Source: Chromatiaceae bacterium
GTDB taxonomy: Bacteria; Pseudomonadota; Gammaproteobacteria; Chromatiales; Chromatiaceae
Reading direction: 5' to 3'
Length of the DNA stretch: 64,000 bases
Assembly (NCBI GenBank): GCA_024235175.1
Contig: JACKMX010000003.1
Coordinates: forward strand, 882,011-946,010
Shown: one piece after another, positions 23,910-32,281 of the stretch
Position numbering within the stretch: position 1 is the first letter of the stretch
Layout of the letters: each line of letters begins with the position of its first letter
Program-made: the position numbers and the translations under genes
The notes under the pieces: generated by a model
Seen by the model: only the letters and a program-made list of their open reading frames with translations
Told to the model about the DNA's origin: nothing
Databases searched by the model: none

Positions 23910-25285
23910 TCACTCAACAAGCACAGTATTGCTCCTTTTCACTTCGTCGTGGCAGGCATCGGTTGCTGGTCGTTGGCTTACTTGCCTGCGTGCTGGCAAA
24001 TCATGCCGTAGACGCCGCGCAAGCACCGACAGAAGACAGTCTCTGGTACTACGAGATCGGTGGAGCTGAGCCCGTATCTGCCCCGGCCAATCCGTCGGTG
24101 GTTTCGGTCACCTTGGGTGGCTCGGCGCAACTGGGGCTGGGTTTCAGTTGCGGTAAGTTCGACCCGGTCGCGGCGGTGACCCACACGCTGAACAACATCG
24201 CAGCCGGCGTCGACAATATGATGAATGCGATGACAGCCGCAGCAAGTACGGCCATTGCATCGCTGCCGGCACTGATCCTGCAACGGGCGAATCCAGGCCT
24301 CTACGATCTGTTTCAGAACGCACTGCTCAAAGCGGAAGCGACCCTGCAGTTGGCCACCAAGTCGTGCGAGCAGATGGAGGCCGAGATTGCCGCGGGCAAG
24401 AATCCCTATGCCGACCTGATTACGCTCTCCAAAGGCAACGACTGGAAGGTGCAGATGGGGATAGGCGGTAACGATGTCGTGACCGCCAAGGAGTCCGTCG
24501 AGACCGCCAACGGCGACAACGGTGTGCCCTGGATCGGTGGTAAAGCCGGTGGTACAGGTCAGCCGGTGCTGCAGTTTACCGGGGACATCGTCAAAGCCGG
24601 CTACAACATCAACATGAATCGCCCGGTCACTGCCACAGATCCGGTAGCGGCGTCAGACTCGACCCGGCTCTCCGAGATCTGGTCCACTCCAACGGATGCA
24701 CGCAACTGGGTGGTGGATGTGGTCGGCGAGAACATCGTCACCACCTGCGATACCTGCCGTAAGGACAGCATCCCAGGCACCGGTCTGTTGCCCAAGCTGC
24801 ATCAGGAATCGGCAGCAGTCACGACGGGTCTGCAAAACCTGGTCAGTGGTACGACACCACTGACGCTCACCAATCTGGACGATGTCACGGCACCCGGTAT
24901 TGCCATCACACGCCAGGTGATCGAGGCGATCCGCGACATGCCGCCTACCGAGCAGGGTCTCATCATCAGTCGGCTGGTATCTGAAATCAGTACCGCACGT
25001 ACGGTTGAAAAGGCGCTTTACGCCCGTCGCCTGCTGCTCACCGGCCGCCAGGTCCCGGAGGTCTATGCCACCGAAGTGGCGCGCGAGCATGCGGATGCCT
25101 CCATCGCCGAACTCGACAAGGAGATCGATAACCTACTGTTCGAGACGCGGGTAAGGCGCGAAGTGGTCTCAGACACAATCACTCTGCTGCTACAGCGAGC
25201 TGCGGCACGGCGGCAGTCATCGCTGAATGTCCCCCAGGTCTCTCCGGTGGATCCAAGGCCGCTCACCCATGGCCGTGTTCAATAA
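23906..25285 (+). CDS. ICE protein TIGR03755 (PFL_4711), TraH-like position
   Basis: A 459-aa exported protein. A basic start and hydrophobic helix (LLVVGLLACVLANHAVDAA) are followed by SLWYYEIGGAEPVSAPANP and LGLGFSCGKFDP, the family signature, and later a helical region with alternating acidic and basic residues. By operon order it takes the place of TraH in F-like systems (outer-membrane-associated, pilus assembly). The relation is inferred from order. It overlaps the following gene by 17 nt. Confidence 0.85.
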   Translation: MITQQAQYCSFSLRRGRHRLLVVGLLACVLANHAVDAAQAPTEDSLWYYEIGGAEPVSAPANPSVVSVTLGGSAQLGLGFSCGKFDPVAAVTHTLNNIAAGVDNMMNAMTAAASTAIASLPALILQRANPGLYDLFQNALLKAEATLQLATKSCEQMEAEIAAGKNPYADLITLSKGNDWKVQMGIGGNDVVTAKESVETANGDNGVPWIGGKAGGTGQPVLQFTGDIVKAGYNINMNRPVTATDPVAASDSTRLSEIWSTPTDARNWVVDVVGENIVTTCDTCRKDSIPGTGLLPKLHQESAAVTTGLQNLVSGTTPLTLTNLDDVTAPGIAITRQVIEAIRDMPPTEQGLIISRLVSEISTARTVEKALYARRLLLTGRQVPEVYATEVAREHADASIAELDKEIDNLLFETRVRREVVSDTITLLLQRAAARRQSSLNVPQVSPVDPRPLTHGRVQ

Positions 25286-25649
25286 AGCCGCCGTGCGTAG
25301 GCGCAGACTCTTTGGCTTATCGGTGCTGGCGATCGGATTGACGATAGGTGTCGGCCTCCTGCTTTGGCAGGCAACTGAGCTCACTTCCGTGTCGAAGATC
25401 TCCGATCAGATCGAGCAGTTCAAACCGATGGCCAGTGGAATCAGACTGGCACTCATCGGCCTGCTGGGTGTCTTTTGGCCGAGGCTGGTTTATCTCGCAC
25501 ACAGTCTCGGTCAGATAGACCAGGAGAAGCGGGATAGCCTTCTGGCACTGCGCTGGCGAGTGGTGGGATGGCTGCTGGTGATCGAGCTGATGCTCGGTCA
25601 GAACCTGTTGGGCCGAATGTTCACAGTGACCACTGGGCCCATCGCATGA
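25269..25649 (+). CDS. Small ICE membrane protein between TIGR03755 and TraG
   Basis: A 126-aa protein starting at ATG 25269. Three hydrophobic helices are seen near residues 15-32 (FGLSVLAIGLTIGVGLLLW), 55-75 and 95-115. It is coupled by overlap on both sides, 17 nt before and ATGA after, which shows it is part of the transfer operon. It is presumably an inner-membrane helper of TraG. I do not recognise a more exact family. Confidence 0.75.
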   Translation: MAVFNKAAVRRRRLFGLSVLAIGLTIGVGLLLWQATELTSVSKISDQIEQFKPMASGIRLALIGLLGVFWPRLVYLAHSLGQIDQEKRDSLLALRWRVVGWLLVIELMLGQNLLGRMFTVTTGPIA

Positions 25650-27214
25650 ACGTGGACAGCTACCTCGAACTCTTTACGACGCTGTTTGGCTGGGCCTTCT
25701 ACGGCGTGCTGTGGGATGTGCTGGTGGCTACCGGTATCGTCTATCTGCCGTTTTTAGGCATCTTGATCGACAACTGGCGCGAGCCTGCCGAGGGCGGTCA
25801 GTTCGGCACCGTGACCGGTCTGTCGCTGCGGCGCATGGAGATCGAACTCTTCATCGCGCTGTTGGTGGTCGTACTGGCTGGTCAACCCGCAGCGCTGACA
25901 CCACTCAACGCCGGCACTCTTAGCTATACACCGCCGCCGACCCTGGACAACCCAATACCCACTACGGCCACCGTAGCTGCACCCCAAAGCACTTTCGGCG
26001 CCACCGGATTTACCGGTTCACCGGCAACGGTGAACATCCCGGTCTGGTGGTACGCCGTGATTGCAATGACCTCGGGCTTCAACCATGCCGTTGTAGAGGG
26101 GTTGCCTGCGGCCAACGATCTGAGGACTTTCGAACAGCAGGCGCGGTTGGCCACCATCGAGGATCCACGCCTGCGCCAGGAGGCGAGCGACTTCTTCAGC
26201 GAGTGCTACGTACCCGCCCGCTCCAAGTACCAGGCGGAGCGACTAGCGACGACTGCGGTCACTACAACTTTGAGCACCTACGGCGAGGATGATCCGGACT
26301 GGATGGGCTCGCACGTCTACCGGGATACGGCTGGTTTCTACGATACCTTACGACCAACCAAGCAGATCCCGGGTTGGGCGTATGACTCCGATCGCGATAC
26401 CGAGTACAACCCAGCCTCGCCACCTGTCTGGGGTAAACCGACCTGCAAGCAGTGGTGGGAGGAGGGCACCATCGGTCTGCGGCAGAAACTGATCGATGAG
26501 GCCGATGCGACGTCTGCCGGTTTCTCGGGACTTGTCGTTGCGGTCGCACCGGCCCTGGCTGGCGAGCAACAGAAGGATACGGTGGTACGCACAGTGCTCA
26601 CCAACTCACCACCCGTGTGGTCTAGCAATGACCTTGTAGCCAACAACACCGGAAGCACGGGTCTGCTCGGTACCGCAGAGAACATCGTCAAAGGTGGGCT
26701 GGCAGCAGGCGGTGTGATCACTGCATCGGCGTTCTTCTCGGTCACCATGACAGCGGTGCTGCAGGCACTGCCCATGGTCCAGGCACTGCTGCTTCTGGGT
26801 ATCTACGTTTTGCTCCCCATGGTGGTCGTGCTGTCCCGCTACTCGCTGTCGATGATGGTGATCGGGGCCATGGCTATCTTCACCGTGAAGTTCTGGAGTG
26901 TGCTCTGGTATCTCTCGATGTGGGTGGACCAAAATCTCATCCAATCCATGTATCCGGACGTGAACGTCTTCCTGCAACTGTTCGCCAACCCCGGTGAGCA
27001 CGACATCAAACGCATGCTGCTCAATATGATCACGACCAGTCTTTATCTCGGGCTGCCGGTTTTGTGGAGCGGCATGATGGCATGGGCTGGAATTAATGTA
27101 GGTCGGTCTATTAACAACGCCACCGCTCCGTTGACACGCCCCGCTGACGATGCCGGTCGCCAAGGTGGGGCAGCTGGAAAAATGGCTGCTAGCCGAGGCA
27201 TACGGCGTTATTAA
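25646..27214 (+). CDS. traG: TraG-like mating-pair formation membrane protein
   Basis: A 522-aa inner-membrane protein with a TraG_N-type layout: helices near the N-terminus (YLELFTTLFGWAFYGVLWDV), a large periplasmic loop (about residues 90-370), then a bundle of four to five helices including ALLLLGIYVLLPMVVVLSRY. In F-like systems TraG works in pilus assembly and mate recognition. This version is shorter, as usual for ICEclc-like elements. It is the last conserved transfer gene in the window. Confidence 0.88.
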   Translation: MNVDSYLELFTTLFGWAFYGVLWDVLVATGIVYLPFLGILIDNWREPAEGGQFGTVTGLSLRRMEIELFIALLVVVLAGQPAALTPLNAGTLSYTPPPTLDNPIPTTATVAAPQSTFGATGFTGSPATVNIPVWWYAVIAMTSGFNHAVVEGLPAANDLRTFEQQARLATIEDPRLRQEASDFFSECYVPARSKYQAERLATTAVTTTLSTYGEDDPDWMGSHVYRDTAGFYDTLRPTKQIPGWAYDSDRDTEYNPASPPVWGKPTCKQWWEEGTIGLRQKLIDEADATSAGFSGLVVAVAPALAGEQQKDTVVRTVLTNSPPVWSSNDLVANNTGSTGLLGTAENIVKGGLAAGGVITASAFFSVTMTAVLQALPMVQALLLLGIYVLLPMVVVLSRYSLSMMVIGAMAIFTVKFWSVLWYLSMWVDQNLIQSMYPDVNVFLQLFANPGEHDIKRMLLNMITTSLYLGLPVLWSGMMAWAGINVGRSINNATAPLTRPADDAGRQGGAAGKMAASRGIRRY

Positions 27215-27222
27215 ACCTGCGG

Positions 27223-27438
27223 CTAATCCTCTTTATACCAACCATAAGGGTCATTTCCCGCATCCAATCGGCCAGTGCGATGGTTGAATTCACCGATGAG
27301 ATCGGTATCGATGAGCTGTCGGTCGTCAACATGTTTTGTATCGGCTGACGAAAAAAGCTCCCGAGCCGTGCCAAGCAGTGCAAATACGAAACCGATAGCA
27401 ACGCCGCCGAGTTTGATCAGTAGCTGTAAAAATCTCAT
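27223..27438 (-). CDS. Small membrane protein with a conserved-looking DPYGWY tail
   Basis: A 71-aa protein converging on traG. ATG 27438 has AAGGAAAC upstream. One hydrophobic N-terminal helix (FLQLLIKLGGVAIGFVFALL) is followed by a short polar domain with DLIGEFNHRTGRLDAGNDPYGWYKED at its C-terminus (split here as DLIGEFNHRTG and RLDAGNDPYGWYKED). The tail looks selected rather than random. I think similar small proteins accompany transfer regions but cannot give a name. Confidence 0.55.
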   Translation of the reverse strand: MRFLQLLIKLGGVAIGFVFALLGTARELFSSADTKHVDDRQLIDTDLIGEFNHRTGRLDAGNDPYGWYKED

Positions 27439-27653
27439 TGTTCTGTTTCCTTTTATCAGGCCAAGCATAGGTGAAACCTGATTTCACCTGCAAGCACAGG
27501 CCGCAGTTTTTCCTCATGGGGGTGCTCTTTGCAATAGGCTCACCATCCCCTTCGTTGAGTTAGCAGTTCATCTGCCCGTTCTGGTTGATAACGTTTCGCT
27601 GTCGCTGAATGTCTGGTAGATTCGTGAAACCTGGAATCTAGTGGTGGTATCGG

Positions 27654-29179
27654 ATGCCCCAAAAAGAACAACAAGCGCGTGCGACGATAGACCAGTTGCT
27701 GGAGCAGGCCGGCTGGTATCTGTGTGACGCTAATGAGGCCAATATCCACTCTCAACGGGGTGTCGCCGTCAGAGAGTTCCCGTTGCAAACTGGTTATGGG
27801 TTTGCGGATTACCTGCTTTACGTGGACGGTGCCGCCGCAGGCATCATCGAAGCCAAGAAAGAAGGACATACCCTAAGCGGTGTAGAGACGCAGGAGGATA
27901 AGTACACTCAGGGGCTGCCTGCAGCTTTACCGGCCTGGAACCGCCCGCTTCCGTTCGCTTACCAGAGCACTGGGGCAGAGACCCGTTTCACCAACGGTCT
28001 CGATCCAAGGCCCCGCGCCCGTTCGGTTTTCGCGTTTCACAAACCTGAACGGCTAGCAGAGCACCTGGTTAGCCAGCCAGGACAGGTGAGGGACCTCTCT
28101 TCGTTTCCGGAAGCCTTCTCTCCCGCTTGCAAGCCATGCCGCCCATGATCAAAGATGGTCTCTGGCCTGCTCAGATCAACGCCATCAACAACCTGGACCA
28201 GTCACTACGGGATAACCGTCCTCGTGCACTGATCCAGATGGCCACCGGCTCCGGCAAGACCTTCACGTCCATCAGCTTCATCTACCGGTTGATCAAGTTC
28301 GCCGGCGCCCGCCGAGTGCTGTTCCTGGTGGACCGCGGCAACCTGGGCGACCAGACCCTCAAGGAGTTCCAGCAGTACGTCTCGCCCTACAACAACTTCA
28401 AGTTCAGCGAGGAGTACATCGTCCAGCGCCTGAGCAGCAACACCCTCGACACCACGGCACGGGTCTGCATCTGCACCATCCAGCGCATGTACTCCATGCT
28501 GCGGGGCAAGGAGCTGCCGCCGGAAGACGAAGAGACCTCAGTGCAGGGTCTGGAAAGCCTGTTCAAGGAACAGCCGCCCATCGAATACAACCCCAATATC
28601 CCGATAGAGACCTTCGACATCATCGTCACCGACGAATGTCACCGCTCCATCTACAACCTCTGGGCGCAGGTGCTCGAATACTTCGACGCCTACCTGATCG
28701 GCCTGACCGCCACGCCCAACAAGCAGACCTTCGGCTTCTTCCACCAGAACCTGGTGATGGAATACCCCCACGAACAGGCAGTGGTGGACGGCGTCAACAT
28801 GAACTACGACGTCTACCGCATCAAGACCCAGATCACCGAGGGCGGCTCCCAGGTCGAGGCTGGCTACTACGTCGAACAGCAGGACCGCGAGACCCGCGAA
28901 AAGCGCTGGCAGCAGCTGGATGAAGATCTGAGCTACGAGGCCAGACAGCTCGACCGCGACGTAGTTACCCCGGACCAAATCCGAAAAGTAGTGAGGACCT
29001 TCCGCGACAAGGCTAGTCTGGATATCTTCTGGCTCAAGGACGAATCACTGGAGGAGTCAGACAATCTGCCGGAGCCAGGACTGATCGCGGCGGAAATCGT
29101 CGAGGACCTGGAGGCAGCGTTGGAGCAGTTTCGGGAGATTGCGGCTGACCTGAATGAAGACGAACCGGCAGAAGTATGA
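27654..29179 (+). pseudogene. hsdR: Type I restriction subunit HsdR, frameshifted and fused to an HsdM tail
   Basis: Residues 1-150 (27654 onward) are the HsdR nuclease domain: Asp52 in GFADYLLY, Glu66 and Lys68 in GIIEAKKEG. After the codons for SFPEAF (about 28110) the frame is lost. It continues in another frame as SRLQAMPPMIKDGLWPAQ with helicase motif I MATGSGKTFTS and motif II VTDECHRSIYN. One missing C would explain the shift. The second half of the helicase is absent: after VVRTFRDK the sequence becomes ASLDIFWLKDESLEESDNLP and LEAALEQFREIAADL, which reads like the C-terminus of an HsdM methyltransferase. An internal deletion from hsdR into hsdM would give this. No activity is expected. 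Confidence 0.72.
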
Positions 29180-29287
29180 GAATGAAAACGATCAAACTGA
29201 ACTCCATTGACCAGGATCTATTGGCCCCTATAGGGGTAGCTCAGTCCAACCCTTTCTTGTATGTATTGATTTCAAGGAAGATCACAA

Positions 29288-30166
29288 ATGGCAAGGCGAA
29301 GACAATCTACATTTGAAGAGCTGATCGAAGTGGCAGCGCTGCTGCCCTGGTGGGCTGCCGTTCTGCTTGCCATTGTGGCCTATTTTGTGATTCATCCGTT
29401 TGCCGAGATGCCAGCACCAACAGCTACAACAACGGCAGAGATGGGTAAGGCGCTAACAACACAAATTTATCGTACGTTAGCAATGTTTGGGCAGTATCTC
29501 GTACCGACCATATTGTTGATTGGAGCGGCCGTTTCCGCTGTTGGTCGTGCGAAGCGGAAGAAGCTTTTGGCGACGACCGTGGAATCGGCATCTCTCACTG
29601 CCGTCAAGTCGATGACCTGGCAGGAGTTTGAGATGCTGGTCGGTGAAGCATTTCGAGAACAGGGCTTCACGGTAAGAGAAACAACCGCCGGGGCCGACGG
29701 TGGAGTCGATCTCGAATTGCGTAAGGATGGTGAGCTGTTTCTGGTTCAGTGCAAACATTGGCGCGCCACAAAGGTGGGTGTCACGGTTGTTCGTGAACTG
29801 TTTGGAGCTATGGCAGCTGTTGGGGCGACTGGTGCATACGTAGTCACGTCCGGAGTTTTCACAACAGAAGCTCGTCAATTTGCAGATGGTCGAAACATAA
29901 CCTTGGTTGATAGTGACTCTCTGCAGGATTTGCTTGGCCATGCGCGCAATTCCAAAAAGTTTCATGCTGGCAATGAGGAGCCCACTTTAAACTTGGAACC
30001 CAAGCAAGACCGGCAAAGATCAATCTCGGACGCAAAGGAGCCTCCTCCATGTCCCATCTGTAATAGCCCAATGGTGAAGCGCATTGCACAGCGCGGGGCA
30101 AACGTCGGAAATACATTCTGGGGTTGTGCCAAATATCCGAAGTGTCGCGGTACACGTAACTTGTGA
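29288..30166 (+). CDS. Membrane-anchored Mrr-type restriction endonuclease with C4 zinc finger
   Basis: A 292-aa protein. Two membrane helices come first (residues 18-36 AALLPWWAAVLLAIVAYFV and 65-85). An Mrr_cat nuclease follows with TWQEFEMLVGEAFREQGF, Asp141 in GADGGVDLEL and Gln154-x-Lys156 in LVQCKHW. A topoisomerase-type C4 zinc finger (CPICNSPM...GCAKYPKCRG) ends the chain. All catalytic residues are intact. Mrr enzymes cut modified DNA; membrane tethering suggests action on incoming DNA at the envelope (inference). It stands beside broken restriction genes. Confidence 0.83.
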   Translation: MARRRQSTFEELIEVAALLPWWAAVLLAIVAYFVIHPFAEMPAPTATTTAEMGKALTTQIYRTLAMFGQYLVPTILLIGAAVSAVGRAKRKKLLATTVESASLTAVKSMTWQEFEMLVGEAFREQGFTVRETTAGADGGVDLELRKDGELFLVQCKHWRATKVGVTVVRELFGAMAAVGATGAYVVTSGVFTTEARQFADGRNITLVDSDSLQDLLGHARNSKKFHAGNEEPTLNLEPKQDRQRSISDAKEPPPCPICNSPMVKRIAQRGANVGNTFWGCAKYPKCRGTRNL

Positions 30167-30319
30167 ACGTAAAGATGTTTGCCTGAATGCACGTGGCCAA
30201 TGTATCTACCCACGTCATTGACGACACTTGAAGCGTGACTGAGGGCGAATCGCCCGGGTAATTTCGGAAGGCGATTTGTGTGAGGCATACGCTTCTGGAT
30301 GACTCTTCCAGTTGCTGAT

Positions 30320-30433
30320 ATCGCTCTTATAAATGGTGAGCAACTTGTCATGCTTCTGATGGAACCCTGTATTGGCGTCCATCGCTCCACACCAGATCTG
30401 TTCGAGATCGATGAGGAGGTATTACAAACTTGA
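30320..30433 (+). pseudogene. mrr: C-terminal remnant of an Mrr restriction endonuclease
   Basis: This short frame reads IALINGEQLVMLLMEPCIGV, then a STPDLFEIDEEVLQT end and TGA 30431-30433. It matches the closing segment of Mrr-family enzymes (…VLIDGxxLxxLMxxxxVGV…IDxDYF). Nothing upstream in this frame extends into an Mrr catalytic domain, so only the tail survives. The assignment is from memory of the family pattern. Confidence 0.5.
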
Positions 30434-30458
30434 GAGGAAAAATAGCGGAGAGCAGATC

Positions 30459-30585
30459 ATGAGTACAAAAACTGAAGGAGCGGGAGCCAGAGCCTGCTGG
30501 TTTGTAGGGGCCACATACGGTGGAACCGATGATCAAACACCCCGTTTTCTTCATTAAGGTATTTGGAAGAATGGGTATCAATGGT
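30459..30585 (+). pseudogene. N-terminal remnant of an EVE/McrB-like restriction gene
   Basis: ATG 30459 has GGAGAG at good spacing. The product ACWFVGATYGGTDDQTPRFL is the start of EVE-domain/McrB-type AAA restriction proteins. A TAA follows where those proteins have Glu, and after it the same frame reads GIWKNGYQ, continuing the motif before a second stop. So an originally functional start was inactivated by a nonsense change and the rest deleted. Confidence 0.5.
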
Positions 30586-31243
30586 AGGGCTTTAGCAGTA
30601 GTCTCTCAGGAGATTTTCCTAGCATCCACGTTGCAGATGGTAGTTGTTTTATTTTCTTTGAAATGTTACAAATTTGTTACGGAAATATTACCATCCAGCA
30701 TAATAAAAATAGATTAGGAAATTGAAGATAGAGATTATGGTCTCGATTGATTTAATTAAGAAGTAGCATCTCTGATTCGGTCATATTGAAGCACCTCTAT
30801 CATTAACAGTCCTTCAGAGCGATCATAATTCAAGGTCGTATGTCCGTTCTTGCTTCGTCTTGCTTGTGAGGTATTGGAGTAGCCTCAGCGAAATCAATCT
30901 CTTGCTTGATGGTGCTGCTGAGGACGTTGTCCTTTAAGTGCCGCTAATCACAAAAAGAAAAGGTTGGTAAATAACCCCGGTACCCGTGAAAACATACATT
31001 TTATCCTTCGGCTATTTTTGCCTTTGAGGAATAAAAAGGTATGTATCCGTGTATGACGTTCAATCTCTGAGGCCAAATTGTATGATTAGGTTGTCAATGT
31101 TATGTGCATTCTTTTGTCAGGAGCATTGCAGATACCCACACCTCATAACGAAGTAATTCTGGCTAAGCAAGCTGATTACTATTTGAATTATTTTTGAATT
31201 CTAGATTTAACGGATACAGGTAGATTTGAGGAGGAAATCTGAG
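30586..31243. other. AT-rich intergenic region after the mobile segment
   Basis: About 650 nt of AT-rich sequence without a supported gene. It probably marks the boundary between the ICE-derived defence remnants and the phosphate genes. An imperfect inverted repeat (CATACATTTTATCC near 30990, GGAATAAAAAGGTATG near 31030) is present. I could not identify an attachment site. Confidence 0.4.
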
Positions 31244-31924
31244 ATGCCTACATCGATAGACTTCGGCAAAATGTTTCACAAAAAACCATTCAGGCCCATA
31301 AATATGCACATGAAAAATGCGACCAAGTGCGTAGCGCTCATGCCTACTGCCATTGACGCCTTTTTTAGAGCAGACAATGACGCTTTGAAAGATATTCGCC
31401 AGACCATTAATAAATTGGAAGAAGAAGCGGATGAGATTTTGGAGAAACTACAGCGTCGTCTTCCGAGGGCACTGTTTTTAAGCGTAAATGGACATGATTT
31501 GCTTGACGTATTGGAGCTACAGGAAGCGATTGTTGATCGAACCCAGGATATCATTAACCTGATGTTGGACTTACCAATGGATGTCCCTGAGGAGATGCGC
31601 CAACCAATACAGCAATTGGTTGGACGTTGTGTGGCTGCTACCAACGTGGCTGAAAAAATAGTTAATACATTTGTATCGTTAGCAGAAACCAGATTTAAAG
31701 GATCTGATGCCGAAAGTATACAAGAATTGATTCACGAGACTGTGGCTATAGAGACAGACGCAGATAGTTTAGGCATCGAGATCACTCACACCATTTTTGC
31801 TCGCCGTAACTCAATGGATCCGGTATGTACAATCTTTTTGTACAAACTTATTCACTGGATCGATGATCTTGCAGACTATGCTGAAAAACTCGCTATTCGT
31901 ACCCGATTGTTAATTGTACGCTGA
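31244..31924 (+). CDS. DUF47/TIGR00153 PhoU-like protein
   Basis: A 226-aa all-helical protein. ATG 31244 follows GGAGG (an earlier TTG is less likely). Family features are MHMKNATKCVALMPTAI near the start, the long helix IRQTINKLEEEADEILEKLQ, and the C-terminal LYKLIHWIDDLADYAEK. DUF47 proteins usually regulate or assist PiT phosphate transporters as PhoU does for Pst, probably through metal-binding acidic clusters. No PiT gene is adjacent here; the nearest transporter is the convergent Na+/Pi cotransporter. Confidence 0.88.
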   Translation: MPTSIDFGKMFHKKPFRPINMHMKNATKCVALMPTAIDAFFRADNDALKDIRQTINKLEEEADEILEKLQRRLPRALFLSVNGHDLLDVLELQEAIVDRTQDIINLMLDLPMDVPEEMRQPIQQLVGRCVAATNVAEKIVNTFVSLAETRFKGSDAESIQELIHETVAIETDADSLGIEITHTIFARRNSMDPVCTIFLYKLIHWIDDLADYAEKLAIRTRLLIVR

Positions 31925-32195
31925 CAATTACAAGCTAGCTGGGCATATATGATCAATGAGGGTTTTCCTGCCGCGGTATCATTGTGTGAGTCTGGCAGCA
32001 GTGCCACCAGGCTTAGGTTCTGCTGAGTATCTGATGTGTTTCATGAAGAAACAGCACGATTGAACGAAAAAACAGGTGCTCTTTCGGTAATCTGCAGATA
32101 TTGCTGGGGCAAGACTTCGTCAGAGTTTTACTTGCCCTATTGACTGGAGTCGGCTGATGAGTGTCCCATTTTGTCTTATTATTTGTACGGGGTAA
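31925..32195. other. Spacer between the convergent DUF47 and Na+/Pi cotransporter genes
   Basis: About 270 nt with no gene or repeat that I can support. The transcription terminator of the - strand gene lies at its right side. Confidence 0.4.
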
Positions 32196-32231
32196 AAAAG
32201 AGGGGCTGGCAGCCTTTCAACAGCCAGCCCC
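32196..32231 (-). terminator. Rho-independent terminator of the - strand Na+/Pi gene
   Basis: GGGGCTGGC (32202-32210) pairs perfectly with GCCAGCCCC (32223-32231) across a 12-nt loop. Read on the - strand the hairpin is followed by CCTCTTTTTT. It lies about 50 nt beyond the stop of the cotransporter gene, as expected for an intrinsic terminator. Confidence 0.8.
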
Positions 32232-32281
32232 AAGCAGAGATCAAGAAGATGGAAAAGAGGTCTTGTTGAGGCTGTTATTAA

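Noticed and set aside
31096..31125. TTGTCA direct repeats upstream of the DUF47 gene as a Pho box
   Set aside because: The spacing is about 23 nt rather than the 11 nt of PhoB sites, and the remaining bases do not fit.
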